Below, piece by piece: positions 41,719 to 48,983 of a DNA stretch of 48,983 nt (its first letter is position 1; each line of letters begins with the position of its first letter). Source of the stretch: Oscillospiraceae bacterium (GTDB lineage Bacteria; Bacillota; Clostridia; Oscillospirales; Ruminococcaceae); assembly GCA_018434245.1 (NCBI GenBank), contig JAHDPQ010000010.1, positions 1-48,983 of the forward strand. Direction: 5' to 3'. A program made the position numbers and the translations under genes. The notes under the pieces were generated by a model. That model was not told the origin of the DNA. It was given only the letters and a program-made list of their open reading frames with translations, and searched no databases.

Positions 41719-42630
41719 CTAGGAGTTGTTGCGGCTGCCTGCAGCCACCGGCGCTCCGTCCGGCATTTCCAGAGGGTTCTGCCCACTGGCCGACCACTCG
41801 AGGAAGGCGCCATCGTAAATCTTCAGGTTGCGGTAACCGGCATCGTAAAGCCGCAGGAAGGATACCGCCGCCCGCATGGAGGTCCGGCAGTACAGGATCA
41901 TCTCGTTCTCGGGGCGGATGCCGCTTTCAATGTAGTTGATTCTGGTGGCCTGGGTATCCAGATAGGTTCCGTCCTTGTAGAAGTTCTTGGTGTAGTTGTA
42001 CATGACAGCTCCGGGAATTTTGCCTTGCCCCAGATACTCCTCATCGGAGCGGGTATCCAGCAGAATCACATTGGGATCGGGATTGTCCAGCAGAGCCAGC
42101 ACATCTTTCATCTCCACCAGATACTGGTCCCGGCGATCCTCCACCACAAACTCCTTGGGGGTGATCTCCGGCAGATCGGCGGTCATCTCAAGGCCTTGGG
42201 ACTGAATAGCGGGCAGGCCGCCGCTGACCACCTTAATGTTATCGTGGCCATACACCAACATACTCCACCACAGGCGGGCGGAGTTGAGGCTGCCGCCTTC
42301 GTCGTAAATCACAACGGTGGTGCTGTTATCGATGCCGGAGCCCCCCAACACCTTGGCGATTTTGCCTTTGGGAGCCAGCATGTTTTCCACCGGCAGGCTG
42401 ACTGTAATGTCTTTGAGCTGGATATTCACCGCACCGGGAATATGACTGGTGAGATAATCCTCCTCTGCCTGCATATCCACAATCACGGTGTTGTCCTGCC
42501 CGATGTAGTCCGCCAGCTGCTTCGCCGGAATGATGATCTGATCCGACTCTGCATAGCTGACGCTTCCGCAACCGGAACACAAAGCAGCAATGCACACAGC
42601 TGCCAGAACCACACTTATAATTCGCTTCAT
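41719..42630 (-). CDS. Thiosulfate sulfurtransferase-like lipoprotein (SseA/TST type)
   Basis: A 303-residue lipoprotein (signal ending LCSGCG) with two rhodanese folds in TST/SseA order. The first, about residues 30-150, is inactive-type: it has VVIYDEGG where the catalytic loop would be. The second has the catalytic loop CRTSMRA near residue 251 and DGAFLEWSASGQNP typical of the C-terminal end. It would use thiosulfate or 3-mercaptopyruvate outside the cytoplasm. TAGGAGG is upstream of the ATG. Paired with the next rhodanese gene but separated by a hairpin. Confidence 0.9.
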   Translation of the reverse strand: MKRIISVVLAAVCIAALCSGCGSVSYAESDQIIIPAKQLADYIGQDNTVIVDMQAEEDYLTSHIPGAVNIQLKDITVSLPVENMLAPKGKIAKVLGGSGIDNSTTVVIYDEGGSLNSARLWWSMLVYGHDNIKVVSGGLPAIQSQGLEMTADLPEITPKEFVVEDRRDQYLVEMKDVLALLDNPDPNVILLDTRSDEEYLGQGKIPGAVMYNYTKNFYKDGTYLDTQATRINYIESGIRPENEMILYCRTSMRAAVSFLRLYDAGYRNLKIYDGAFLEWSASGQNPLEMPDGAPVAAGSRNNS

Positions 42631-42726
42631 GGCTGCATCCTCCTACTTGTTTGTATCGCTGCCGCTTTGGCAGCATTCTGTATTGCAATACCCACAGGGG
42701 GATTAAAGATGGTATGATAGAACTCC

Positions 42727-42801
42727 CAACGCAAATGTCGGACCGGGAGCTTTGGAGCTGGATTGGCCACGTTGGCGAAAGCCAAAAGGCCGTTTGCGTT
42801 G
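42727..42801 (+). ncRNA. Possible structured leader RNA upstream of the GT39 gene
   Basis: CAACGCAAA (42727-42735) pairs exactly with TTTGCGTTG (42793-42801). Inside it, GGCC, an asymmetric gap, then TTGGC-GAAA-GCCAA and GGCC form a second, coaxially stackable stem with a GNRA tetraloop (about 42764-42791). TATGAT boxes lie just before (about 42706) and after (about 42835). It resembles no riboswitch class I know, and the arms could be coincidental. Confidence 0.35.
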
Positions 42802-42898
42802 TCGGTGCTGCTGCAACCGCAATGCTTTTGTGGTATGATAAGTCTATTAAATCCGGCGGTTGGGGCCGGTTGTTTTCCAATGGATGGGGGGAGAACCT

Positions 42899-44434
42899 TT
42901 GCGAAAAAAGGACAGATGGTTTCTGGTCTATCTGCTGGTTTATTTTATGGCAAACCTTGGGTTCCTCTGTGATTTTCCCTTTGTCCACTCCGACGAGGCA
43001 TGGCTTTCGGGCCTTACCCGCCACATGATGGTAAGGGGAAGCCTTGGGGTAACTGAACCGTTCTTCAACCTAAAGCCCCGGTATCCCCACGGGATTAAAT
43101 CCCTCTTTCATCTGGTGCAAATGCTCTTTCTGCGGCTGTTTGGCTACTCGCTGTTTTCCTTCCGGCTGCTTTCTCTGCTAGGGGGAGTGGCCTGTCTGTG
43201 GCTTTTCTACCGCCTGAGCCTTCGCCTCACCGAAAGCCTGGTGCAGGGAGGACTTTGCGCCGTCCTGCTTTCTCTGGATATTCAGTTTCTCTACGCGGCC
43301 CATTTTGCCCGGCAGGAAATCCTGATTCTGTTCTGTATGCTGGGGGTGTTTTGGCTTTTGCTCTATGGTGGAAAGAACCGGTGTCTTTGGGCAGCTATCC
43401 TCACCGGGCTTTCGGTGGGGCTGCACCCCAACAGTTTTTTGGTGGCCACACTGGGCGGCGCTGTGCTCTGTGCCCGGTGGTGGCAAGTTAAAAAGCTAAG
43501 CGGGCGGGAGCTTGCCGTCTACACCGGATTGACCGGTGCCTTTGCCCTGGGGTTCGTCCTGCTTAGCCTCCACTTTGATCCCCATTTTTTCCGCAACTAC
43601 CTCACCTATGGCTCCGAATTTGGCGTGGACAGCTCCCTGTCTGGCAAGCTGGCGGAAACGGGGCCCTACTTTCAGAGGTTATTCTATCAGGTCAGCGGAA
43701 CCTACTACACCCCGGACATCCGGTTTCAGCTGCTACTGTTTTTGGGCGTGCTCTTCATCGGCGTGGCGGTGCTCATTGGCTACAGGGGGCAAAGCCCTCT
43801 CCTCTATCCTCTGGCTGCCTGTGGGGGGATCTGGGCGGGAATGATGCTGGTGGGACGGTACAGTCAGCCCTATGTCGTCTTTCTGTTTCCCTTTGCCTAT
43901 CTGGGAGCGGCGTGGCTGCTCCATACTCTCAAAAGAAGGCTCCCGGCTCTGGGGATGGTAGCCATCCTCCTGATGGTGGCCTGCTCCACAGGGGTGCAGC
44001 TCTATCCAGTGCTGAAGGAGCAGCGGGGGAGCTATCCCCGTTATCTGGGGGAGATCGCCAAGGTGGTTCCCGCCGATGGCAAGACCCTGGGTAACCTCAA
44101 CAGCGAATACCATTTTGCAGACGGTGCTCTGCTGGATTACCGCAACCTCTCCTACCTAAAGGAGGAGGGGGTGACGCTGGAGGAGTATCTGGAGAAAAAC
44201 GAGGTGGAATATCTTATCATTTCCGATGAGCTGTCCTTCCTGTACGGGATGCGCCCGGTCTGGAACGGCATCTACGGCAACCTGAGCTATCTGGATCAGC
44301 TGGACGAGATTTTGGAACGCAGTCAGCTGCTTCACCGGTTTACCGATAACCTCTACGGTGTGCGGGTGGTTCGCTTCCAAAATAGTCAGCGAGACTTTAC
44401 CGTGAGCATCTACCGCTACCGCCCGAAGTCATAA
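42899..44434 (+). CDS. GT39/ArnT-like polytopic glycosyltransferase
   Basis: A membrane protein of about 511 residues. After the first helix it has HSDEAWLSGLTRHMM, where the acidic pair in the first loop resembles the catalytic DE of the PMT/ArnT (GT-C) fold, then about ten hydrophobic helices and a C-terminal extracellular domain. It would transfer a sugar from a polyprenyl phosphate donor to a lipid, protein or wall acceptor. The TTG at 42899 lies 5 bases after GGGGGAGA; an ATG at 42884 and a TTG at 42860 are alternatives. It is the only rightward gene among the sulfur genes and ends at a strong terminator. Confidence 0.83.
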   Translation: MRKKDRWFLVYLLVYFMANLGFLCDFPFVHSDEAWLSGLTRHMMVRGSLGVTEPFFNLKPRYPHGIKSLFHLVQMLFLRLFGYSLFSFRLLSLLGGVACLWLFYRLSLRLTESLVQGGLCAVLLSLDIQFLYAAHFARQEILILFCMLGVFWLLLYGGKNRCLWAAILTGLSVGLHPNSFLVATLGGAVLCARWWQVKKLSGRELAVYTGLTGAFALGFVLLSLHFDPHFFRNYLTYGSEFGVDSSLSGKLAETGPYFQRLFYQVSGTYYTPDIRFQLLLFLGVLFIGVAVLIGYRGQSPLLYPLAACGGIWAGMMLVGRYSQPYVVFLFPFAYLGAAWLLHTLKRRLPALGMVAILLMVACSTGVQLYPVLKEQRGSYPRYLGEIAKVVPADGKTLGNLNSEYHFADGALLDYRNLSYLKEEGVTLEEYLEKNEVEYLIISDELSFLYGMRPVWNGIYGNLSYLDQLDEILERSQLLHRFTDNLYGVRVVRFQNSQRDFTVSIYRYRPKS

Positions 44435-44451
44435 GGTAACTGTTCACTTAC

Positions 44452-44481
44452 CCGCCCCCTTGGTCAGGGGGCGGATTTTTT
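44452..44481 (+). terminator. Intrinsic terminator of the GT39 gene
   Basis: CCGCCCCCT, loop of 5 bases, AGGGGGCGG, then ATTTTTTG, 17 bases after the stop codon. Confidence 0.9.
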
Positions 44482-44490
44482 GTGAAACGT

Positions 44491-45726
44491 TTATCGGATT
44501 GCCTCGAGAATACACTCCTTTGTAATACCGCACCCGGAAATGCGCTGCTCCACCTTGCCATCCTTGACAATGACGGTGCAGGGAGCCTCACATACATCCA
44601 ACCGCCGGGCGATGCCTTTGGATTTGTACACATCCACCCGCACCACATCCAGACAGTCGGCGCACTCCTGCTCCAGCTGCTCAAACACTGGCAGAAGCGC
44701 CCGGCATTCCGGTTGCACGGCATTCCAGATATACACCGCTTTGGGCTTGCCGTCGCAGAGAATCTGGCGCTCTACGATTTCACTTTCGGCGATGTAGCGC
44801 TCCGCTGAGTATCCGGCAATGGCACCGTCCCCCACAGCGGTGGCCACCTGCTTGAGGAACTTATCGCAGACATCCCCCGCCCCAAATACGCCGGGGAGGT
44901 TGGTTTCCATCCGCTCGTTGACCAGCAGGTATCCCGCCCGGTTCATGTCTAGCTGCCCCTTGAAAATTTCGGTGTTGGGCAGGTAGCCGATGAACAGGAA
45001 GCAGGAGTCTACGGTCACATCGGTGATCTCTCCGGTTTTGACATTGCGCAGGGCCACACTGTTCAGCCGCTCCCCGCCCCTAAATTCCTCCACCATGGTG
45101 TTCCAGAGGAACTCCATCTTAGGGTTGGAAAGAGCCTGATTCTTGGCGATTTCGTTGCAGTCCATCACGCCGGTGTCGTGCATCACCGAGACGATGACCT
45201 TGTCGGCGAATTTGGTGAGGAACATGCCCTCCTCAATGGCTGCGTCACCGCTGCCCACCACCAGTACCGTCTTGCCGGTGTTGGCTGCCGCATCGCAGGT
45301 GGCGCAGAAGGAAATGCCCTTATCGTAGAGGTAGGCATCCTCTCCCTTGGCCCCAGTAAGACGGGGCTTGCCGCCGGATGCCACAATCACCACCTTGGCG
45401 TGGTAATCGGTGCGGAAGGTTTCCACCACCTTGGTTTCCCCTTCCAGATGCACCCCTTTGACATCGGTGAGCTTAAACGTTACCCCAAAGCGCTTGGCCT
45501 GCTTTTGGAACAGGTTCATCAGATCGGTTCCGGTAGCGCCGTCGGGAAAGCCGGGGTAGTTTTCGATCTCGTTGGTATAGGTGGCAAGGCCCCCTACCAG
45601 GGATTTTTCAATCAGCAGGGTCTTTAGCCTGGCCCGGCCGCAGTAGATTCCGGCGGTCAGTCCGGCGGCACCCCCACCGATAATTACTACATCGTACTGC
45701 TCTACTTTTTTTTCTCGTCTATTCAT
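44491..45726 (-). CDS. Thioredoxin reductase fused to a degenerate thioredoxin domain
   Basis: A 411-residue flavoprotein. Residues 1-315 are a thioredoxin reductase (FAD motif VVIIGGGAAGLTAGIYC, redox pair CATC at 141-144, NAD(P) motif VVGSGDAAIE, and FGAGDVCD near 290). Residues about 325-411 have a thioredoxin fold: AVYIWNAVQPECRALLPVFEQL where the WCGPC box should be, with only the second Cys kept, an APC before the cis-Pro region, and an extra CADC. It may reduce a persulfide or a partner protein directly. RBS AGGCGG precedes the ATG 11 bases after the YeeE-type stop, so it ends a sulfur operon. The usual symbol trxB describes only the reductase part. Confidence 0.87.
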   Translation of the reverse strand: MNRREKKVEQYDVVIIGGGAAGLTAGIYCGRARLKTLLIEKSLVGGLATYTNEIENYPGFPDGATGTDLMNLFQKQAKRFGVTFKLTDVKGVHLEGETKVVETFRTDYHAKVVIVASGGKPRLTGAKGEDAYLYDKGISFCATCDAAANTGKTVLVVGSGDAAIEEGMFLTKFADKVIVSVMHDTGVMDCNEIAKNQALSNPKMEFLWNTMVEEFRGGERLNSVALRNVKTGEITDVTVDSCFLFIGYLPNTEIFKGQLDMNRAGYLLVNERMETNLPGVFGAGDVCDKFLKQVATAVGDGAIAGYSAERYIAESEIVERQILCDGKPKAVYIWNAVQPECRALLPVFEQLEQECADCLDVVRVDVYKSKGIARRLDVCEAPCTVIVKDGKVEQRISGCGITKECILEAIR

Positions 45727-45737
45727 TGTGCAACCGC

Positions 45738-46295
45738 CTACATAAAGAATTTGCGCAGCAGCTTGCTGCCAAAGAACGCCCCAATAAAGAGGAAGACCGC
45801 AAATGCCCAGCCGGAAAGGGACAGGGACGCAATGGCGCTGTACAAAGCGCCGATGTTGCATCCGTAGGCAAGGCGGGCACCATAACCCATCAAGAAGCCG
45901 CCCACTACTGCCGCTACCACCTGCTTTTTGGATTTGATCTTCTTAATCTTGAACTGGGACGCCAACAGCACAGCAGCCAGTGCGCCAAAGATGATGCCCA
46001 GATTGCGCATGGTGCCCGGATCGTTAAGGAAGCCTCTGTCCAGAACAGCCTGTGCCCCTGCGCTGCTGAAATAGTACCAGCGGTCCACGTTGCCTCCCAC
46101 CAGCCGGTAGAGCCAGGCTCCCCAGTTGGCAAAGGTGCCCGAAACGCCCCAGGGATCCCCGGTGGCACCAAGGGAGACTACCTGAAAGATGGAGAGCAGT
46201 ATGGCTCCAGTGAGGTATGTAAAAGGGGTCTTAAAAATTTTGACATAGGTCTCATTTTTCCCCAGCTTATCAAAGAACGCCTTCACTGCGCACAC
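45738..46295 (-). CDS. YeeE/TsuA-type sulfur channel, C-terminal half
   Basis: A 185-residue membrane protein of the sulf_transp (YeeE/YedE) family. The C-terminal motif FLMGYGARLAYGCNIGALYSAI holds the conserved cysteine expected in the second half of TsuA. Full TsuA-type thiosulfate channels have about 330-360 residues and two such halves, so this is one half, with the other at 46593-47297. The start is GTG at 46295, though a GTG three codons later is possible. It is in an operon with TusA- and thioredoxin-reductase-type genes. Confidence 0.85.
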   Translation of the reverse strand: MCAVKAFFDKLGKNETYVKIFKTPFTYLTGAILLSIFQVVSLGATGDPWGVSGTFANWGAWLYRLVGGNVDRWYYFSSAGAQAVLDRGFLNDPGTMRNLGIIFGALAAVLLASQFKIKKIKSKKQVVAAVVGGFLMGYGARLAYGCNIGALYSAIASLSLSGWAFAVFLFIGAFFGSKLLRKFFM

Positions 46296-46331
46296 ACACC
46301 TGCCTTTCCAAAATAATGGGTGGGATGGGCC

Positions 46332-46559
46332 TTATTTTGTCTTTTCGATGACAACTTCCCACTCCCCGTCATCCACTTCGTCAATTTCCACGTTGTGACC
46401 CTGCTTGCGGGCCCATTCGGGGATGTTCTTCATGGCGCAGCTATGGTCGATGCTGACAATTAGAATATCGCCTACCGCAAGACCTTCCAGTTTCTTTTCG
46501 GTTTTCATCAGGGGTATGGGGCAAGCCTCGCCCAAGCAGTCCAGTGTAAATTCAGCCAT
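46332..46559 (-). CDS. TusA/TsuB-family sulfur carrier protein
   Basis: A 75-residue protein with the TusA motif LDCLGEACPIPLMK; the Cys of CPxP carries a persulfide or binds thiosulfate. A second Cys is in DHSCAMK. It is encoded between the two halves of the YeeE-type channel, as TsuB-like proteins are adjacent to or fused with TsuA elsewhere. It would accept sulfur entering the cytoplasm and pass it on. RBS GGAGGAAT precedes the ATG by 7 bases. Confidence 0.92.
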   Translation of the reverse strand: MAEFTLDCLGEACPIPLMKTEKKLEGLAVGDILIVSIDHSCAMKNIPEWARKQGHNVEIDEVDDGEWEVVIEKTK

Positions 46560-46592
46560 GGTTCATTCCTCCGTTTGTTATGATTGTGCGGG

Positions 46593-47297
46593 TTAGTCCT
46601 CGCTCCCGCCCATTTTCTTTTCTTCCCATAGTGCCGCCGCCTTATAAAGGCAGGCAATGATCAAAAGCTGCAATACCACAGCGCCTACCCATCCGAATAC
46701 ATCGGGCAGAAAGACGGAAGGGCCGTGGATGATGAACTTTTCTTTCCACCATCCAAAGTGCGCGGCTCCTACCAGAGAGCCCACCACAAAGAAGAACAGG
46801 GAAAGAATCTGCATGAAAAATCCTTCGCCGACACGCATCAGAGTCCCCGATGCGCAGCCGCCCGCAATAACCATGCCGATGCCAAACAGGATTCCGCCTG
46901 CCGCGGTGGCAAAGCTGATGGGCGTGACATAGCTCATGCCCGGTACAGGCAGGCCCATGGATGCATAGCCAAATTTAATAGCGGTAAACATGATGGTTGT
47001 GATGGCAAACGCAATCAGAACCGCCCGGGTTACCGAGGTACTGCCGGTGATACAGGGGTCCCGCATGGATGCGGTAAAGCAGAACCGGGATTTTTGCAGA
47101 ATAAAACCGAAAACACCACCCATCATCCAGTAAAAACCCAGCATGGGCTCCCGGTTTGCCTGCACAAGGCCCACCACCACCATCAGTACCACCACCAGCA
47201 TTCCCAGCGGAATCTGGTTCTTTTTTGGCTTGCGCCGCGAAGAGGTCGAAGAGCGGCGAATCGAGCTGCCGGACGATGCTTGACCAGTTTCGGGCAT
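46593..47297 (-). CDS. YeeE/TsuA-type sulfur channel, N-terminal half
   Basis: A 234-residue membrane protein whose first 30 residues are Ser/Arg/Lys-rich and cytoplasmic. Motifs GFILQKSRFCFTASMRD and VIAGGCASGTLMRVGEG match the N-terminal repeat of YeeE/TsuA and hold two of its conserved cysteines. The C-terminal half is a separate gene (45738-46295), so the channel is assembled from two chains. It is the first gene of the leftward sulfur operon; GGAGGTGAGAAG precedes the ATG. Confidence 0.85.
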   Translation of the reverse strand: MPETGQASSGSSIRRSSTSSRRKPKKNQIPLGMLVVVLMVVVGLVQANREPMLGFYWMMGGVFGFILQKSRFCFTASMRDPCITGSTSVTRAVLIAFAITTIMFTAIKFGYASMGLPVPGMSYVTPISFATAAGGILFGIGMVIAGGCASGTLMRVGEGFFMQILSLFFFVVGSLVGAAHFGWWKEKFIIHGPSVFLPDVFGWVGAVVLQLLIIACLYKAAALWEEKKMGGSED

Positions 47298-47367
47298 ATC
47301 TTCTCACCTCCTTGAAATTGCCGATAGAAACTGCCGAGACGCATTGTTAAAATTCTATCATGGCGTC

Positions 47368-47391
47368 ATTATAACACACAAAGATTGTTAT
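47368..47391 (-). promoter_or_regulatory. Promoter -10 and LysR-type operator ahead of the sulfur operon
   Basis: Read leftward, TATAAT (47368-47373) is a consensus -10 with no good -35, as in activator-dependent promoters. ATAACA-N9-TGTTAT (47371-47391) is a T-N11-A-type palindrome overlapping it, in the intergenic region shared with the divergent LysR gene. The remaining bases to 47609 show no gene. Confidence 0.5.
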
Positions 47392-47609
47392 GGAATATGC
47401 AATCTTATTATCATGTATAAGAAAAGCTTATGGCAAGAAAATGTTTAAAACGGCAAATTTCCCGATGCTATCCGGTAAAATATACTTTTTGTTCCCACTT
47501 TAATTGTACGAGATGCCATTTGAAAGCGGGAATATTTTGTGTTAAACTGTTAACAAGCAAAACGCAACAGAATCATCCGCATCTGCGGCGGATGGTGGAG
47601 AGGTGGCTT

Positions 47610-48506
47610 ATGCAAATCGAAAATATTCGCCTGTTTCATCTGGCCGCTTCGCTGGGCAGCATATCAAAAGCTGCACATGCATCTCACATTTCGCAACCGG
47701 CACTCAGCCAGCAAATCCAGCGCCTGGAGCAGGAGCTGGGTTTTAAGCTGTTCGAGCGCAGCAATCGCGGCGTGGATTTAACATCTGCTGGGCAGATTGT
47801 GGAAAAGTACGCCGGCAACATTGCCCGGCTGTACGATAACCTGATGGAGGACTTGAGCAACCTGCAGCAAAGCAACGGCGTGGTGCGGATTTCGGCGACT
47901 CCTGTGGTAGGGATTTACGGGCTGCCCTGCACTATTTTTAAGGTGAAGGAGAAGTTCCCGTACCACACCTTCAATTTGGAGAGCGCCCCTTCCATGGAGG
48001 TAGAAAAAAGGGTGCTGCAAGGGGAAAGTGATATTGGGTTTATCAATGGCCTGCCTGCCTCTGACGATTTAGTGGCTAAGCGGGTTTACTCCGACCGCTT
48101 GGTGGTGGTGGCAAGCCCTCAGTTCCAGACCAAGCAAAAGCTGGATATGGAGGGGCTGCGTGGCTATCCCATCATTATGCTGTCCTCGGCCTCCAGTCTG
48201 CGCAAGCAGTTGGAGGAGTACTTTAGCACCCATCATCACCCATTGGACCAATATAAGGTACTGTTTCATCTGGATTCAGCGGAATCGGTAAAATCTTCGG
48301 TGTTGCGGGGGCACGGCATTGCCTTCCTACCTTATATGTCCGTAAAAAAAGAGCTGTATCAAAAACAGCTCAAACAGATCGACGTTTCCAATTTTGATAT
48401 GAGTTACGATGTTTACAGCATCTACAAACGGCATGAGAATAAATCCGATATGCTCTACCGCATCTGCGCATATTTTTCCAAAATAGTATCAGAGACCTTT
48501 TGCTAG
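47610..48506 (+). CDS. LysR-family transcriptional regulator
   Basis: A 298-residue LTTR: N-terminal winged HTH (LGSISKAAHASHISQPALSQQIQRLEQELG in two overlapping parts), linker helix, and a substrate-binding domain with RISATPVVGIYGLPCTIFKVK and GESDIGFINGLP. The ATG at 47610 follows GAGAGGTGG by 3-4 bases; the longer open frame upstream is not family-like. Divergent from the YeeE operon and convergent, with a 4-base overlap, with a second TusA gene. It most likely controls the sulfur genes, as CysB-type proteins do elsewhere, which is inference from position. Confidence 0.92.
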   Translation: MQIENIRLFHLAASLGSISKAAHASHISQPALSQQIQRLEQELGFKLFERSNRGVDLTSAGQIVEKYAGNIARLYDNLMEDLSNLQQSNGVVRISATPVVGIYGLPCTIFKVKEKFPYHTFNLESAPSMEVEKRVLQGESDIGFINGLPASDDLVAKRVYSDRLVVVASPQFQTKQKLDMEGLRGYPIIMLSSASSLRKQLEEYFSTHHHPLDQYKVLFHLDSAESVKSSVLRGHGIAFLPYMSVKKELYQKQLKQIDVSNFDMSYDVYSIYKRHENKSDMLYRICAYFSKIVSETFC

Positions 48507-48730
48507 CTTTCTTCCTTGGGGGAAATGGTGATTTCCCATACGCCGTTGATCACCTCTTCGCTGGAACAGAGCAGATTTTGCCTTTTGCAGATGGCTTGAA
48601 TAGAGTTCATAACGCAGGAGTGATCGGTGATCAGCAAGATAGACTGACCGGCACCTTCTTCCTTGAGTGCTTTCTGCAGCCGCATGGCCGGTATGGGACA
48701 CATATCGCCCAGACAATCCAGTTCGATCAT
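48503..48730 (-). CDS. TusA-family sulfur carrier protein, second copy
   Basis: A 75-residue TusA paralogue: LDCLGDMCPIPAMR carries the persulfide Cys, and DHSCVM matches the second Cys of the copy at 46332-46559. The two share the motif spacing and overall length but are clearly diverged. Its stop codon overlaps that of LysR tail to tail. GGAGGG lies before the ATG. It is monocistronic as far as seen. It could serve a different acceptor from the channel-associated copy. Confidence 0.9.
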   Translation of the reverse strand: MIELDCLGDMCPIPAMRLQKALKEEGAGQSILLITDHSCVMNSIQAICKRQNLLCSSEEVINGVWEITISPKEES

Positions 48731-48983
48731 GCTTCAGCCCTCCCTGCTGGTTACGGCGATTTTTACCCATAGTAATGGGATCGTTGTGGTGGTGCGTACA
48801 CCAGCCTATGGCGTGGATATGGTTTTGCGTGGGAGCCACAATTGTTCAGCTAGCGCTTAAACCGCAGGTTGTCGCTGCCGCGACGGGCGTTACTTTTCCC
48901 CACGGAAAAGTAACCAAAACGTGTATTAAGACCTGTGCAGGGAGGCCTGGCCGGCCCCCCTCGCAACCCCCCGCGTCAAAGAA
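48731..48983. repeat. Intergenic tail with strong hairpin, likely dispersed repeat (continues past window)
   Basis: No gene seen. GTTACTTTTCC-CCAC-GGAAAAGTAAC (48889-48914) is a perfect 11-bp hairpin. The end, GCAACCCCCCGCGTC, resembles the reverse strand near 22115-22130 (GCAACCCCGCGTC). These look like members of the same class of hairpin-rich intergenic repeat. Confidence 0.5.

Noticed and set aside
42651-43028. Rightward open frame running from the GT39 leader into the GT39 gene
   Set aside because: It is out of frame with the clear glycosyltransferase, has no good RBS and ends inside it. The leader part looks structured rather than coding.
44452-44481. Bidirectional terminator also serving the thioredoxin reductase gene
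   Set aside because: Read leftward the hairpin is followed by GGTAAG, not a U tract, so it serves only the rightward gene.
45738-47297. Selenium YedE/YedF system
   Set aside because: YedF-type proteins are about 200 residues with an extra domain; the TusA-like proteins here are 75 residues, and no selenophosphate or selenocysteine gene is visible. Sulfur handling is the simpler reading.

Overview
The window reads as a chromosomal segment of an anaerobic, spore-forming member of the Clostridia, most likely an Oscillospiraceae-type gut lineage. This is inferred from gene content, not from a marker gene. The support is a SpoVT-type sporulation regulator, TAXI-type TRAP and Dpp-type ABC importers, a YesMN-type two-component system, AGGAGG-type ribosome binding sites, GC-rich codon use, and several iron-sulfur oxidoreductases with no respiratory chain. 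No rRNA, tRNA, CRISPR array, insertion sequence or phage structural gene was seen.

Region 1 (1-11366) is a catabolic locus around a Crp-family regulator. Leftward runs an operon for a CyuA-type desulfidase/dehydratase followed by a five-gene amino-acid dehydrogenase complex: [2Fe-2S] ferredoxin-like, FAD/NAD oxidoreductase, 2x[4Fe-4S], BFD-like [2Fe-2S], and a DAO-type flavoprotein cut by the window edge. Rightward runs a DapA-superfamily lyase, a CoA-disulfide-reductase-like flavoprotein, a PPC/DUF296 protein and a TAXI TRAP importer. Both promoter regions carry a GTATC-N4-GATAC palindrome and share other short blocks, which suggests one regulon for uptake and breakdown of an unidentified amino or imino acid.

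Region 2 (11398-18943) has a leftward DppABCDF peptide importer divergent from an AbgB-like M20 hydrolase. A TGTATACA-core palindrome sits in each of the two facing promoters. Region 3 (19032-24410) holds HflK/HflC, a small RHH/XRE regulatory module with a short ORF beside it, a non-coding hairpin-rich repeat tract, a CapA-type lipoprotein and SpoVT. Region 4 (24962-29080) is a MacB-like three-gene ABC system with a CARDB-like membrane-anchored partner.

Region 5 (29152-30654) is pheA (chorismate mutase/prephenate dehydratase). It is preceded by what looks like a complete ribosome-mediated attenuator: promoter, Phe-rich 32-residue leader peptide, mutually exclusive 1:2, 2:3 and 3:4 pairings, and an intrinsic terminator. 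Region 6 (30813-40027) is a leftward sugar-type ABC importer operon without its own ATPase, with a YesMN-type two-component system, an amidohydrolase, a HIT protein and a cysteine-rich, internally duplicated protein whose frame is broken at an A6 tract.

Region 7 (40459-48730) is devoted to sulfur handling: two rhodanese lipoproteins, a thioredoxin reductase fused to a degenerate thioredoxin domain, a YeeE/TsuA-type channel split into two genes with a TusA-like gene between them, a LysR regulator and a second TusA. A GT39-type membrane glycosyltransferase is inserted among them. The last 120 bases enter another hairpin repeat. Across the window, each of three solute-binding-protein genes is separated from its downstream permease gene by a strong terminator-like hairpin.
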